Source: Flavobacterium sp. (GTDB lineage Bacteria > Bacteroidota > Bacteroidia > Flavobacteriales > Flavobacteriaceae). Taken from it: 64,000 bases of DNA. The stretch is from positions 1-64,000 of the forward strand of contig JALRGT010000008.1 in NCBI GenBank assembly GCA_023259675.1, given 5' to 3'. Both the position numbers and the translations under genes were made by a program. The notes under the pieces were generated by a model that did not search any database, was not told the origin of the DNA, and was given only the letters and a program-made list of their open reading frames with translations. Positions 23,466-31,314 of this stretch are shown in pieces; within the stretch, counting starts at the first letter, position 1, and each line of letters begins with the position of its first letter.

Positions 23466-24041
23466 TCACTTTCTCAATAGTTTTGATTTCATTTTGCTGA
23501 AAAATTCGGGAGTTACACCTATATAGGAAGCAATTTGTTTTTGGGGTACTTTCTGAATTAAATCATGGTGTTTGTTGCAGAATTTTTCAAAACGTTCCTC
23601 GGCGGTCAAACTCAAATTATCCATGAGTCTTTCTTGATTGGCAACCAAAGAATTTTCCGTTAAAATTCTAAAAAAGCGTTCGAGTTTTGGTATTTCTCGA
23701 TATAGAATTTCCTGATTTTCTTTAGATAATAAAACCACTTCCGAATCTTCAAGGGTTTCTACGAAAAGGTTTCCCGGCTTTTGTGAAAGTAAGCTGTACA
23801 TATCTCCAATCCACCAGCCGCTACAGGCAAAAGCCATGACATGTTCAACAATATTATCATTGATGTTAAAACTCCTCAATATGCCTGAATTTACAAAATA
23901 GGAGTATTTGCATATTTCACCACTATTTAATAAAATGGTTTTGGCTTTATATTGTCGAACTTCTGTCTTAGATAAAAAGAGTTCTTGCTCTTCGGGAGTA
24001 AGAGTAATTTGTTTGGCAATATTTTCGAGTATCAAGGACAT
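23466..24041 (-). CDS. Crp/Fnr-family transcriptional regulator
   Basis: 191 residues. The cyclic-nucleotide-binding-like beta-roll (about 10-115) contains KTILLNSGEICKYSYFVNSG, GWWIGDMYSLLSQKPG and EDSEVVLLSKENQ. A dimer helix follows, then a C-terminal helix-turn-helix at about 165-190 (PQKQIASYIGVTPEFFSKM). There are no N-terminal Cys for an Fe-S cluster, so it is not a classical FNR. This subclass is abundant in Bacteroidota and its effectors are unknown. It lies directly upstream of the pirin operon and its likely binding site, and 57 nt downstream of the DUF983 gene. Confidence 0.9.
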   Translation of the reverse strand: MSLILENIAKQITLTPEEQELFLSKTEVRQYKAKTILLNSGEICKYSYFVNSGILRSFNINDNIVEHVMAFACSGWWIGDMYSLLSQKPGNLFVETLEDSEVVLLSKENQEILYREIPKLERFFRILTENSLVANQERLMDNLSLTAEERFEKFCNKHHDLIQKVPQKQIASYIGVTPEFFSKMKSKLLRK

Positions 24042-24098
24042 GTGAGGGAATTTCTGTAGCTAAGATAACAGTTTTTGAGAAATTCCTAGTCTTTGTTT

Positions 24099-24461
24099 TT
24101 AAATGGAGTAGTTTTTAAACATGTAAATCCATAATAATCTTGAAAATCGGATGTTGAAAGAAGCCATAGCAATAATGACAAAAGCAATAATGGGAATGAT
24201 TCTCAAATCGAACGTTTCTTTGAAGAAGAATTGGGCAATGCAATAGGTAGCAATTCCTTGCGCTACGGTTAATCCATAGTTTAAATACATGGCGCCAAAG
24301 AAATAGCCCGGTTCTTTTTCAAATTTAAATTGACAATGGGAACAAAAAGTATTCATTTTTGGAAATCCAAAATTGAAAAAGAGACTTTTTTCGTTAAAAA
24401 CTTTTCCTTGATGGCAATGAGGACATTCATTGTTGAGGATGTGAATGATAGCGTGTGACAT
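24099..24461 (-). CDS. DUF983 membrane protein with zinc-ribbon-like N-terminus
   Basis: 120 residues from the ATG at 24461 (MSHAIIHILNNECPHC). CPHCHQGKVF and CSHCQ make two CxxC pairs resembling a zinc ribbon. Two hydrophobic helices follow (LTVAQGIATYCIAQFFF; IIPIIAFVIIAMASF). EPGYFFGAMYLNYG is the family signature. Function unknown. A TACCTTTG -7-like box lies just upstream on the minus strand (24484-24477). It may be cotranscribed with the Crp/Fnr gene. Divergent from the AraC regulator. Confidence 0.83.
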   Translation of the reverse strand: MSHAIIHILNNECPHCHQGKVFNEKSLFFNFGFPKMNTFCSHCQFKFEKEPGYFFGAMYLNYGLTVAQGIATYCIAQFFFKETFDLRIIPIIAFVIIAMASFNIRFSRLLWIYMFKNYSI

Positions 24462-24552
24462 TTTATTAATTTTTAACAAAGGTATTTTTTATACTTCTTA
24501 AATATGTTTTTTATATTCGCTACTTATAGCACAATAAAGACATTTTTGAATT

Positions 24553-25416
24553 ATGAAAAAATATCCTGTTTATGCCATTGAGCAATTTAATTGTAATTCG
24601 GTAAGTAGTGATTTGTATGTGAATACCTTTAAAAATCATTTGTTGAATCATAGTTTTATTGAGAAACCCCATCGACATGATTTCTATGTTTTGGTCTTTT
24701 TTACTAGTGGATCTGGAACTCATGAGATTGATTTTGATCGTTTTGAAATTCAACCGGGAAGTGTTTTTGTTTTGCAACCGGGACAAATGCATCACTGGAG
24801 TTTATCGGATGATATTGAGGGTTATATTGTTTTCTTTTCTAAAGAAATCTATAATTTGTATTATGGACAAAAAGACATCGAAGGCTATCCTTTTTATGCA
24901 GGGGTAAATACGGTTCCAGAAATAGTGTTGAATGCAGCCGAAAGGAATGTTGTTTTACCTTATTTTAATATTTTGGTTCAAGAAATTAATGGGAACAAGC
25001 TACTAAAACAAGATGTGATTTTGAACATATTGGATTGTATTCATATCGAATTGGCTAGAAAATACATTGAAAATTTTGAACACCATACCCATACGTATAA
25101 TGTCAAAATTAAAAACTTCGGTCAATTGCTTGAACAAAAATTCAAAATAGAAAAAGCTCCTTTTTTCTATGCTCAGCAACTTCATATAACGCTGAAACAT
25201 CTGAATCGAATTTGTAATGAAATTTTAAATAAAACCACCACAGAAGTCATAACGGACAGAATCATTTTGGAAGCAAAACGGATGCTTTTAGAAAAGAAAT
25301 TTTCTATTAATGAAATTGCAGCCGAATTAGGTTATGAAGATTACTCGTATTTCAGTCGTTTGTTTAAAAAACATAGCGGAATGACTGCTACGGATTTCCG
25401 ATTATTGAAAAATTAA
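24553..25416 (+). CDS. AraC-family transcriptional regulator with cupin sensor domain
   Basis: 287 residues. N-terminal cupin (about 20-110): KPHRHDFYVLVFFTSGSGTHEI, then PGSVFVLQPGQMHHW. The C-terminal double helix-turn-helix (about 185-285) shows LHITLKHLNRICNEI for the first helix pair, then RMLLEKKFSINEIAAELGY and DYSYFSRLFKKHSGMTATDFR, the AraC signature. It binds DNA in response to a small molecule; the target is unknown. A broken second copy of its last 77 codons lies at 26237-26467. Confidence 0.93.
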   Translation: MKKYPVYAIEQFNCNSVSSDLYVNTFKNHLLNHSFIEKPHRHDFYVLVFFTSGSGTHEIDFDRFEIQPGSVFVLQPGQMHHWSLSDDIEGYIVFFSKEIYNLYYGQKDIEGYPFYAGVNTVPEIVLNAAERNVVLPYFNILVQEINGNKLLKQDVILNILDCIHIELARKYIENFEHHTHTYNVKIKNFGQLLEQKFKIEKAPFFYAQQLHITLKHLNRICNEILNKTTTEVITDRIILEAKRMLLEKKFSINEIAAELGYEDYSYFSRLFKKHSGMTATDFRLLKN

Positions 25417-25453
25417 TTTTATTTCGTTCTGTGGGCTATAAAACTGAATCATT

Positions 25454-25544
25454 GCTAGTGCAAGCGTCTCGCTCGTATCTGTACTATAATCAATTATTGG
25501 ACTTTTAATTTATTTGTGTACACGAGCGAGACGCTCCAGCTAGC
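25454..25544. repeat. Long imperfect palindrome (REP/MITE-like), copy 1
   Basis: GCTAG (25454-25458) and AGCGTCTCGCTCGT (25463-25476) are mirrored by ACGAGCGAGACGCT (25522-25535) and CTAGC (25540-25544). The 14-bp inner arms pair perfectly, with 4 unpaired bases on each side before the outer 5 bp. It lies in the gap after the AraC gene. Related bases recur at 26179-26213, so it is a dispersed repeat and not a terminator alone. Confidence 0.75.
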
Positions 25545-25581
25545 TGGGGTTTTTCCTTTGTTTTTGTTTAATTTTTTTGGC

Positions 25582-25851
25582 TTACAATTCTACTGGTATT
25601 GAAATAGTGACAGGCTCCAATACGGTATGCTTGTTTTTCAAATCTTGATTGTCTGGACTATTGATGATGCTTACAAGCTTTTCTAAATCGGTTACTTCCA
25701 TTACCAATACCACTGATTTTGGATCATCGGTATCCTGAAATGTTTTAAAACTTGACACAGCAGGAGCAAATATATCTATTCGTTCCTGATGTCCTTTAAG
25801 CCATGCATCAATGTCACCTACTTTGTGTCGTCCTACGATAGTTTTTGTCAT
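25582..25851 (-). CDS. Small conserved protein, predicted ABM-like ferredoxin fold
   Basis: 89 residues, no signal peptide or membrane segment. The alternation (TIVGRHKVGDIDAWLKGHQE, AVSSFKTFQDTDDPKSVVLV, EVTDLEKLVSIINS, VTISIPVEL) suggests a dimeric alpha+beta barrel as in antibiotic-monooxygenase-like or stress-responsive A/B barrel proteins. I cannot name a family with confidence. It sits between two palindromic repeats. Confidence 0.6.
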   Translation of the reverse strand: MTKTIVGRHKVGDIDAWLKGHQERIDIFAPAVSSFKTFQDTDDPKSVVLVMEVTDLEKLVSIINSPDNQDLKNKHTVLEPVTISIPVEL

Positions 25852-25873
25852 TTTGATTGAATTTTTATTGGGC

Positions 25874-25987
25874 TTACTCTATTTCGTTTTCAGCTTCCCG
25901 TTTTTGTTTATGTAAAAGTAGTTTCTTGTAGTTTGAAGTTCCGATGCCCGCAAATAGGACATCTAAAATCAACATATTAGTGCTCAT
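25874..25987 (-). CDS. Possible 37-residue protein upstream of the ABM-like gene
   Basis: ATG at 25987, stop at 25874; the product begins MSTNMLILDVLFAGIGTSNY and ends basic then acidic (KQKREAENEIE). It lies 22 nt upstream of the next gene on the same strand, as an operon partner would. It has no recognised relatives and could be a chance ORF or a gene remnant. Confidence 0.25.
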   Translation of the reverse strand: MSTNMLILDVLFAGIGTSNYKKLLLHKQKREAENEIE

Positions 25988-26178
25988 TGGGGCTTATGAA
26001 CTGAGTTAATTCTCTAGGAATAACGAAGTTATAAAAAAAAATCGAACAATTTACGAAAGTATAACTATTTGATTGGGAGTAGCTTAGTGGTTTGTTGCTT
26101 TCTTTTTGTTGTTTTTAGAAATAATAACTCTATCGCTTCGATTTTAATCAATTGTTGTCTCTGAGTAATTTACTCTTC

Positions 26179-26213
26179 TGCTAGTGCGAGCGTATCTCTC
26201 CTGCCAGCTGGGG
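26179..26213. repeat. Palindromic repeat, degenerate copy 2
   Basis: GCTAGTGCGAGCGT followed by CCAGCTGGGG at 26204-26213. These match both ends of the repeat at 25454-25550 (GCTAGTGCAAGCGT and CCAGCTAGCTGGGG) with the centre deleted, so it looks like an eroded copy. It lies directly before the AraC remnant. Confidence 0.6.
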
Positions 26214-26236
26214 CATTTTGTGCTTCGGAACTTAAT

Positions 26237-26467
26237 ATTAGTTTGAAACATCTAAATTGAATTTGTAATGAAATTTTAAATAAAACCACCACACAAATCA
26301 TCATGGACAGAATTATTCTGGAAGCGAAACGCATGCTTTTAGAAAAGAAATTTTCCATTAATGAAATTACTGCCGAATTAGGTTATGATGATTATTCCTA
26401 TTTCAGCCGTCTGTACAAAAAACACACAGGAATGACTCCTTCCTTTTTTAGAGACTATAAAGTGTAA
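26237..26467 (+). pseudogene. Remnant of a second AraC-family regulator (C-terminal HTH only)
   Basis: The frame translates to ISLKHLN-stop-ICNEILNKTTTQIIMDR and continues through RMLLEKKFSINEITAELGY, DDYSYFSRLYKKHTGMTPSFFRDYKV and a stop at 26465. It is closely similar to codons 211-287 of the AraC gene at 24553-25416. A CGA arginine codon of the intact gene is TGA here (26258-26260), and the sensor domain is missing. It is therefore a truncated paralogue, with a palindromic repeat near its left breakpoint. Confidence 0.85.
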
Positions 26468-26496
26468 TTTAGATTGTACTAAATGAAATAATTCGA

Positions 26497-27657
26497 TTAA
26501 TATTTTACTTCAACCAAAGCAGCAGCTTTTTTTGCTTTTTCCACAATTTCTTCAATCGGAGTTCCTAATGAATTGTTTACCAGAGCAACGCCCATTCTTC
26601 TATATGGTCTTGAACTTGGTTTACCAAAAATCCTGAAATCGGTTTTGGGTAAAGCGGCAATTTTTTCGATTCCTGTAAAAGTAGGGTTTGTGGATTGTTC
26701 TGAAGCCAAAATTACGGCACTTGCTCCGGCTTTTTCAAGCGTAATCTCGAAAATAGGCAAACTCAAAATCGCTCGCAAATGCAATTCGAATTCGTTGAAA
26801 TTTTGCGTTCCGGCCAAGGTGACCATACCAGTATCGTGTGGGCGAGGAGAGAGTTCAGAGAAATAGACTCCATCATCTGCCAAGAAAAATTCTACGCCAA
26901 AAATTCCTGCGCCTCCCAAAGCTTCCGTTACTTTTTCGGCCATGTCTTGCGCTTCATATAAATCCCTATCCGAAATCAATGCCGGTTGCCAACTTTCCTG
27001 ATAATCGCCACGTTCTTGGCGATGGCCAATTGGCGCACAAAATAAGGTTGGATTATTGTTTTGGGTTACGGTCAATAAGGTGATTTCCGAATTGAATTTG
27101 ACAAATGCTTCCACAATTACTTCCACTACATCACCACGGGAACCTGCCACGGCATACTCCCAAGCTTTTTCGATATCAGCTTTGGTTTTTATGGTCGATT
27201 GCCCTTTTCCTGATGAAGACATCAACGGTTTGACCACGCAGGGAATGCCTACTTCGAGAACCCCTTTTCGTAATTCCTCTGCTGTTGTAGCATAGCGGTA
27301 TTCGGCAGTTTTTAATCCTAATTCTTTAGAAGCTAAATCGCGAATGGCTTTGCGGTTCATCGTAAAGTTGGCCGCCTTTGCTGATGGAACAACGGTAATT
27401 CCTTGTTTTTCGTAATCGTAAAAGCGTTCAGTTCTAATGGCTTCTATTTCGGGAACGATGAAATCAGGTTGGTGTTTGGCTACAATTTTATCTAAAGCAT
27501 CACCGTCGAGCATATTGATGACTTCAAAATCATGGGCTACTTGCATGGCCGGTGCGTTTTCGTAACTATCAACGGCAATAACGGTTTGTCCGATGCGTTG
27601 TGCTGCGATTACAAATTCTTTACCTAATTCACCGGAACCTAAAAGTAGTATTTTCAT
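26497..27657 (-). CDS. purT: Formate-dependent phosphoribosylglycinamide formyltransferase 2
   Basis: 386 residues, ATP-grasp fold. It converts GAR to FGAR using formate and ATP in purine synthesis. [19 protein letters not shown] and [13 protein letters not shown] are the N-terminal signatures; [16 protein letters not shown] is the ATP-grasp lysine/Gly-rich loop; [20 protein letters not shown] and [10 protein letters not shown] carry the metal and substrate residues. Single gene on the minus strand. Confidence 0.95.
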   Translation of the reverse strand: MKILLLGSGELGKEFVIAAQRIGQTVIAVDSYENAPAMQVAHDFEVINMLDGDALDKIVAKHQPDFIVPEIEAIRTERFYDYEKQGITVVPSAKAANFTMNRKAIRDLASKELGLKTAEYRYATTAEELRKGVLEVGIPCVVKPLMSSSGKGQSTIKTKADIEKAWEYAVAGSRGDVVEVIVEAFVKFNSEITLLTVTQNNNPTLFCAPIGHRQERGDYQESWQPALISDRDLYEAQDMAEKVTEALGGAGIFGVEFFLADDGVYFSELSPRPHDTGMVTLAGTQNFNEFELHLRAILSLPIFEITLEKAGASAVILASEQSTNPTFTGIEKIAALPKTDFRIFGKPSSRPYRRMGVALVNNSLGTPIEEIVEKAKKAAALVEVKY

Positions 27658-27783
27658 GTTTTTTTGGAGTCTAAAATGGAGTGTAAAAGTAAAGAAATGT
27701 ATTTTTTATAACTGCCAATTTGCAAATTATTTTGATTTATCTCATGGGTTTATACTACCTAATAATTTGCAAATTTGTGCTTA

Positions 27784-27823
27784 ATAAAAAACCGATGTCT
27801 CTTTTAGTAAAAGCATCGGTTTT
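27784..27823 (-). terminator. Terminator of the U32-family gene
   Basis: AAAACCGATG (27788-27797) pairs with CATCGGTTTT (27814-27823); 16-nt loop. On the minus strand the stem ends in Ts. It lies 6 nt past the stop codon. Confidence 0.83.
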
Positions 27824-27829
27824 ATGTTT

Positions 27830-29704
27830 TTAATGGAAGTGATCTTCCTCGATTTCGAATTCGGCATCTTTCTCCCAAATTTCCATTTCACAAGGTTTGC
27901 AATTGAATTTGAGTTTGTATTCCAGTTCCCCTTGTTTTAACACCAAAGGTTCTTTGAGTTTGGTTTCCATCGTGTCTCTATGATATTTTGGACATTTTTC
28001 CAATTCATATTTGATACAATATTTGGTCGTCATCACACGTGATTTCCCAGGGTCCCATTGTAGTTCGAATGCTTGTTCGATTTCGGTAACACCGTGGCGT
28101 TCGTAGAATTTACGTGCCAGTTTGTTCGAAACATTATACATAAAATCTAATTTGGTTTCCGGAAAAGGATGCGATGTTTTGACTAATTGCTGTTCCTCAC
28201 GATGGTAATTGGCTAAACGAATTTCAGACAATTGTTCGAAAACCGTTCTTCTCATTTCATTGATTTTCGAGATAGGCAAGAACCAGTTTTGGGTGAACAT
28301 CACATTAATTTCATCTGCAGTATAAGGCGTAAAGCCTGTTTTTGCCAATTGTGTTTTGATATTTTCCTCGATGGACAGGTTGTTTTTGGTTTGCTCCTTG
28401 GCGTGAACCAAATTTACAGTACTGATATTACCGTCTTCATCAGTGGCGATTAATTCAAAACCCGTTTCGTTTTCAGTCAACAATAAAGTCGTGCTTATTT
28501 TTCGAACCGCACTATCTTCTCTTTCTACAATTTTGATGAAAGCGGCATCATTATTTCGGTAAATAAAAGTTCCCGGTTTGATTTCTTTCAATACATTGGG
28601 ATACACCAAACCGTTTTCGGCCTTGTTGACATAAATTCCGTCAGCTTCGTTGTTTTCGTTGATGAAACAAAGTCCGTCCCCGTTGTTCAGGAATTCGCCA
28701 TTCTCAATTTCATAAGCGTTGGCAGTGGTTTTTATGAGTTTACCAATGTATTGCCCTTTCGATTTTGGACTTTCCCAAGAACCGATAGATTGGTGTCTTT
28801 CGTTTACGAAATAATCGGTATAACCTCGATTGAAACTTTTGTTCAAAGCGGATTCAAATGTATAAGTACATTTGCCCGAAGAAGCTTTGGCGTATTTATC
28901 ACTTCCAGCACCTTCAAGGAAAGCGTCTAATTTTTGACGCAAATACGACACATTATTTTTTACGTACACCACATCTTTCAATCGACCTTCTATTTTGAAA
29001 GAACAAATTCCGGCTTCAATCAGATTCGGAATCTGGTCAGAAACATCAAAATCTTTGATGGAAAGCAAGTGGCTGTTTTTGATCAAGGTATCGCCGTGAC
29101 CGTCAATCAGATTGTAAGGTAAACGGCAGTTTTGAGCGCAAGAACCGCGGTTGGCCGAGCGTTCGCCATTGGCCACACTCATATAACAATTTCCGCTGAA
29201 CGAAACACATAAAGCTCCCGTTACAAAAAACTCTAATTCGACATCGGCAACTTCACTGATTTCTTTGATTTGGTGGAGGTTCAACTCCCGAGCCAAAACG
29301 ACACGTTTCATTCCGGCATCTTTCAGGAATTTGATTTTATGCGGGTCTCGATTGTTGGCTTGTGTGCTGGCGTGCAATACGATAGGAGGCAACTCCATTT
29401 CCATAATTGCCATATCTTGCACGATTAATGCATCTACGCCAATGTGATACAATTCCCAAATCATCTGGCGACAGGTTTCGAGTTCGTTATCGTAAAGAAT
29501 AGTATTGATTACGACAAAAACCTGAACATTGAATAAGTGGGCATATTTCACTAATTCGGCTACATCTTCAATGGAGTTGGTGGCATTAGAACGGGCTCCG
29601 AATTTAGGTGCGCCAACATAAACCGCATCGGCACCGGCATTTATGGCTGCCATTCCATGAATTAAATCTTTGGCAGGAGCTAATATCTCTATTTTCTTCT
29701 TCAT
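27830..29704 (-). CDS. Peptidase U32-family protein, RlhA-like (23S rRNA hydroxylation candidate)
   Basis: 624 residues. U32 core: EILAPAKDLIHGMAAINAGADAVYVG region at the start, HASTQANNRDP, then the cysteine motif FVTGALCVSFSGNCYMS with RGSCAQNCRLPY, and SFKIEGRLKDVVYV. The remaining half includes RGYTDYF and the C-terminal Cys cluster (YCIKYELEKCPKYH, KFNCKPCEMEI). Length and the four N-terminal Cys fit the long U32 class that includes E. coli RlhA, which hydroxylates C2501 of 23S rRNA with prephenate and iron; others are annotated collagenases. The C-terminal Cys pairs are an extra possible metal site. RlhA function is inference. Confidence 0.75.
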   Translation of the reverse strand: MKKKIEILAPAKDLIHGMAAINAGADAVYVGAPKFGARSNATNSIEDVAELVKYAHLFNVQVFVVINTILYDNELETCRQMIWELYHIGVDALIVQDMAIMEMELPPIVLHASTQANNRDPHKIKFLKDAGMKRVVLARELNLHQIKEISEVADVELEFFVTGALCVSFSGNCYMSVANGERSANRGSCAQNCRLPYNLIDGHGDTLIKNSHLLSIKDFDVSDQIPNLIEAGICSFKIEGRLKDVVYVKNNVSYLRQKLDAFLEGAGSDKYAKASSGKCTYTFESALNKSFNRGYTDYFVNERHQSIGSWESPKSKGQYIGKLIKTTANAYEIENGEFLNNGDGLCFINENNEADGIYVNKAENGLVYPNVLKEIKPGTFIYRNNDAAFIKIVEREDSAVRKISTTLLLTENETGFELIATDEDGNISTVNLVHAKEQTKNNLSIEENIKTQLAKTGFTPYTADEINVMFTQNWFLPISKINEMRRTVFEQLSEIRLANYHREEQQLVKTSHPFPETKLDFMYNVSNKLARKFYERHGVTEIEQAFELQWDPGKSRVMTTKYCIKYELEKCPKYHRDTMETKLKEPLVLKQGELEYKLKFNCKPCEMEIWEKDAEFEIEEDHFH

Positions 29705-29912
29705 CTGTTTGGGATGATAATTTGTTAATTTCTAAAACTTTAGCGTTTTGGGCTTTCGCCTAAAAAAGTTTGCAAAGTTCTTATAAATTATCCAAGATTT
29801 CTAATTTGGAGAGAGGTTTTTTCGGGGATAGTTTTCTTTTTATGGGATAATGAAGGGACTGCTCTCTAGTTATTCGTACTGGATTGGGATAAATAGAATT
29901 TTTGCAGGATTC

Positions 29913-30019
29913 GCGTGAGGGATAGTAGCGGCATCTCCCGATTTAGAAAAACAAGGCTCTTTAGCTGTAGTTTTATTTAATCGGGAATAAAGCGAAGAGC
30001 CCGACCCTTGTGGTCACGC
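29913..30019. other. Structured intergenic element: candidate ncRNA or Bacteroidota palindromic repeat
   Basis: Outer stem GCGTGA (29913-29918) with TCACGC (30014-30019); inner perfect 8-bp stem TCCCGATT (29936-29943) with AATCGGGA (29969-29976); between them a further AAAAC/GTTTT hairpin. The flanking motifs GTGAGGGATAGTAGCGGCAT and AGCGAAGAGCCCGACCC are, to my memory, common in Flavobacteriia intergenic regions around a variable hairpin; I could not verify that. It lies past the aspC terminator. Strand is undetermined. Confidence 0.55.
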
Positions 30020-30022
30020 CAT

Positions 30023-30048
30023 AAAAAAGCCCCAAGTTTCCTTGAGGC
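30023..30048 (-). terminator. Terminator of aspC
   Basis: On the minus strand GCCTCAAG-GAAA-CTTGGGGC followed by six Ts: an 8-bp stem (one G-U) with a GAAA tetraloop. It begins 26 nt past the stop codon. A textbook intrinsic terminator. Confidence 0.92.
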
Positions 30049-30073
30049 AAATTGTATTAAAAAAGCGTTTTGA

Positions 30074-31261
30074 CTATCCTGCCAAAGCGTCTTTGATTCT
30101 TTTTAAAGCTTCTTTTAATAATTCGTCGCTAGTTGCATAAGAAAAACGAATACAATCTGGATTACCAAAAGCGTCACCAGTTACGGTTGCTACGTTAGCT
30201 TCGGCCAAAAGGTACATCGACACATCATTTGCATCTTTAATTTCAGTTCCTTTTAATGTTTTTCCGAAGTAAGAAGAAACGTCTGGGAATACATAAAAAG
30301 CTCCTTCTGGAACGTTGATTTTGATTCCTGGGATTTCCTTCAATAATCCAACCACTAAATCTCTACGGCTGTGGAAGGCTTGTACCATGTGGTTTAATAC
30401 CGATGGGTCTGCATCTACCGCTGTGATTGTAGCACGTTGTGCAATAGAGTTAGCTCCAGAAGTTACTTGCCCTTGAATTTTAGTACAAGCTTTAGCGATA
30501 AATTCTGGACCTCCAATGTATCCAATTCTATAACCTGTCATGGCGAATGCTTTTGCCACTCCGTTTACGGTAATGGTTTTGTCGAACATTCCCGGGATTG
30601 AAGCGATACTGCAAAAAGTTCCTGAGAAATTAATGTGCTCGTAGATTTCGTCCGCTACTACATAAACATTTGGATGTTTTTCCAATACTTTAGCAAGTGC
30701 TGTTAATTCTTCTCTGCTGTATACTGATCCCGATGGGTTACATGGAGAAGAGAACCACATCATTTTTGTTTTTGGTGTGATAGCTGCTTCCAATTGTTCT
30801 GGTGTGATTTTGAAATCCGTATCTACAGAAGTAGGTACAGCTACAGGAACTCCACCTGATAATTTTACGATTTCGAAATAAGAAACCCAGTAAGGAGCCG
30901 GTAAAATTACTTCGTCACCGTCGTTTAACATTACTTGTGCAATGTTGTATAATGATTGTTTTGCTCCTGTTGAAACTACGATTTGAGATGGTTTGTAATC
31001 TAAATTGTTGTCTCTTTTGAATTTACGGCAAATTGCTTCTTTCAAATCAGCGTATCCATCTACTGGAGAATAGGTACTGTAATTGTCATCGATAGCTTTT
31101 TTTGCTGCTTCTTTAATAAAGTCAGGTGTATTAAAGTCAGGTTCTCCTAAACTTAAACTGATGATATCTTTTCCTTGTGCTTTTAATTCTCTGGCCAAAG
31201 CAGCCATTGCTAGTGTTTGTGATGTAGCTAGATTGTTAATTCTGTCTGAAAGTGGATTCAT
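30074..31261 (-). CDS. aspC: Class I aminotransferase, aspartate aminotransferase type
   Basis: 395 residues, fold-type I PLP enzyme of the thermophile-type Igamma aspartate aminotransferase group. SLSLGEPDFNTPDF is the N-terminal signature; STGAKQSLYN binds PLP phosphate; SSPCNPSGSVY holds Asn175; VVADEIYEHI holds Asp204 and Tyr207; VNGVAKAFAMTGYRIGY holds the Schiff-base Lys237; FVDxxRFSYATS-like CIRFSYAT carries the substrate Arg. It exchanges amino groups between aspartate and 2-oxoglutarate. Single gene with its own terminator. Confidence 0.92.
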   Translation of the reverse strand: MNPLSDRINNLATSQTLAMAALARELKAQGKDIISLSLGEPDFNTPDFIKEAAKKAIDDNYSTYSPVDGYADLKEAICRKFKRDNNLDYKPSQIVVSTGAKQSLYNIAQVMLNDGDEVILPAPYWVSYFEIVKLSGGVPVAVPTSVDTDFKITPEQLEAAITPKTKMMWFSSPCNPSGSVYSREELTALAKVLEKHPNVYVVADEIYEHINFSGTFCSIASIPGMFDKTITVNGVAKAFAMTGYRIGYIGGPEFIAKACTKIQGQVTSGANSIAQRATITAVDADPSVLNHMVQAFHSRRDLVVGLLKEIPGIKINVPEGAFYVFPDVSSYFGKTLKGTEIKDANDVSMYLLAEANVATVTGDAFGNPDCIRFSYATSDELLKEALKRIKDALAG

Positions 31262-31314
31262 TTTTAAAGTTATTGTTATTATATTTTTATCTGATTTTAA
31301 ATGGTTTTTGTTTT

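Noticed and set aside
24520..24795. 91-codon antisense ORF over the AraC start
   Set aside because: AraC frame is clearly coding; this one has no family and crosses the promoter.
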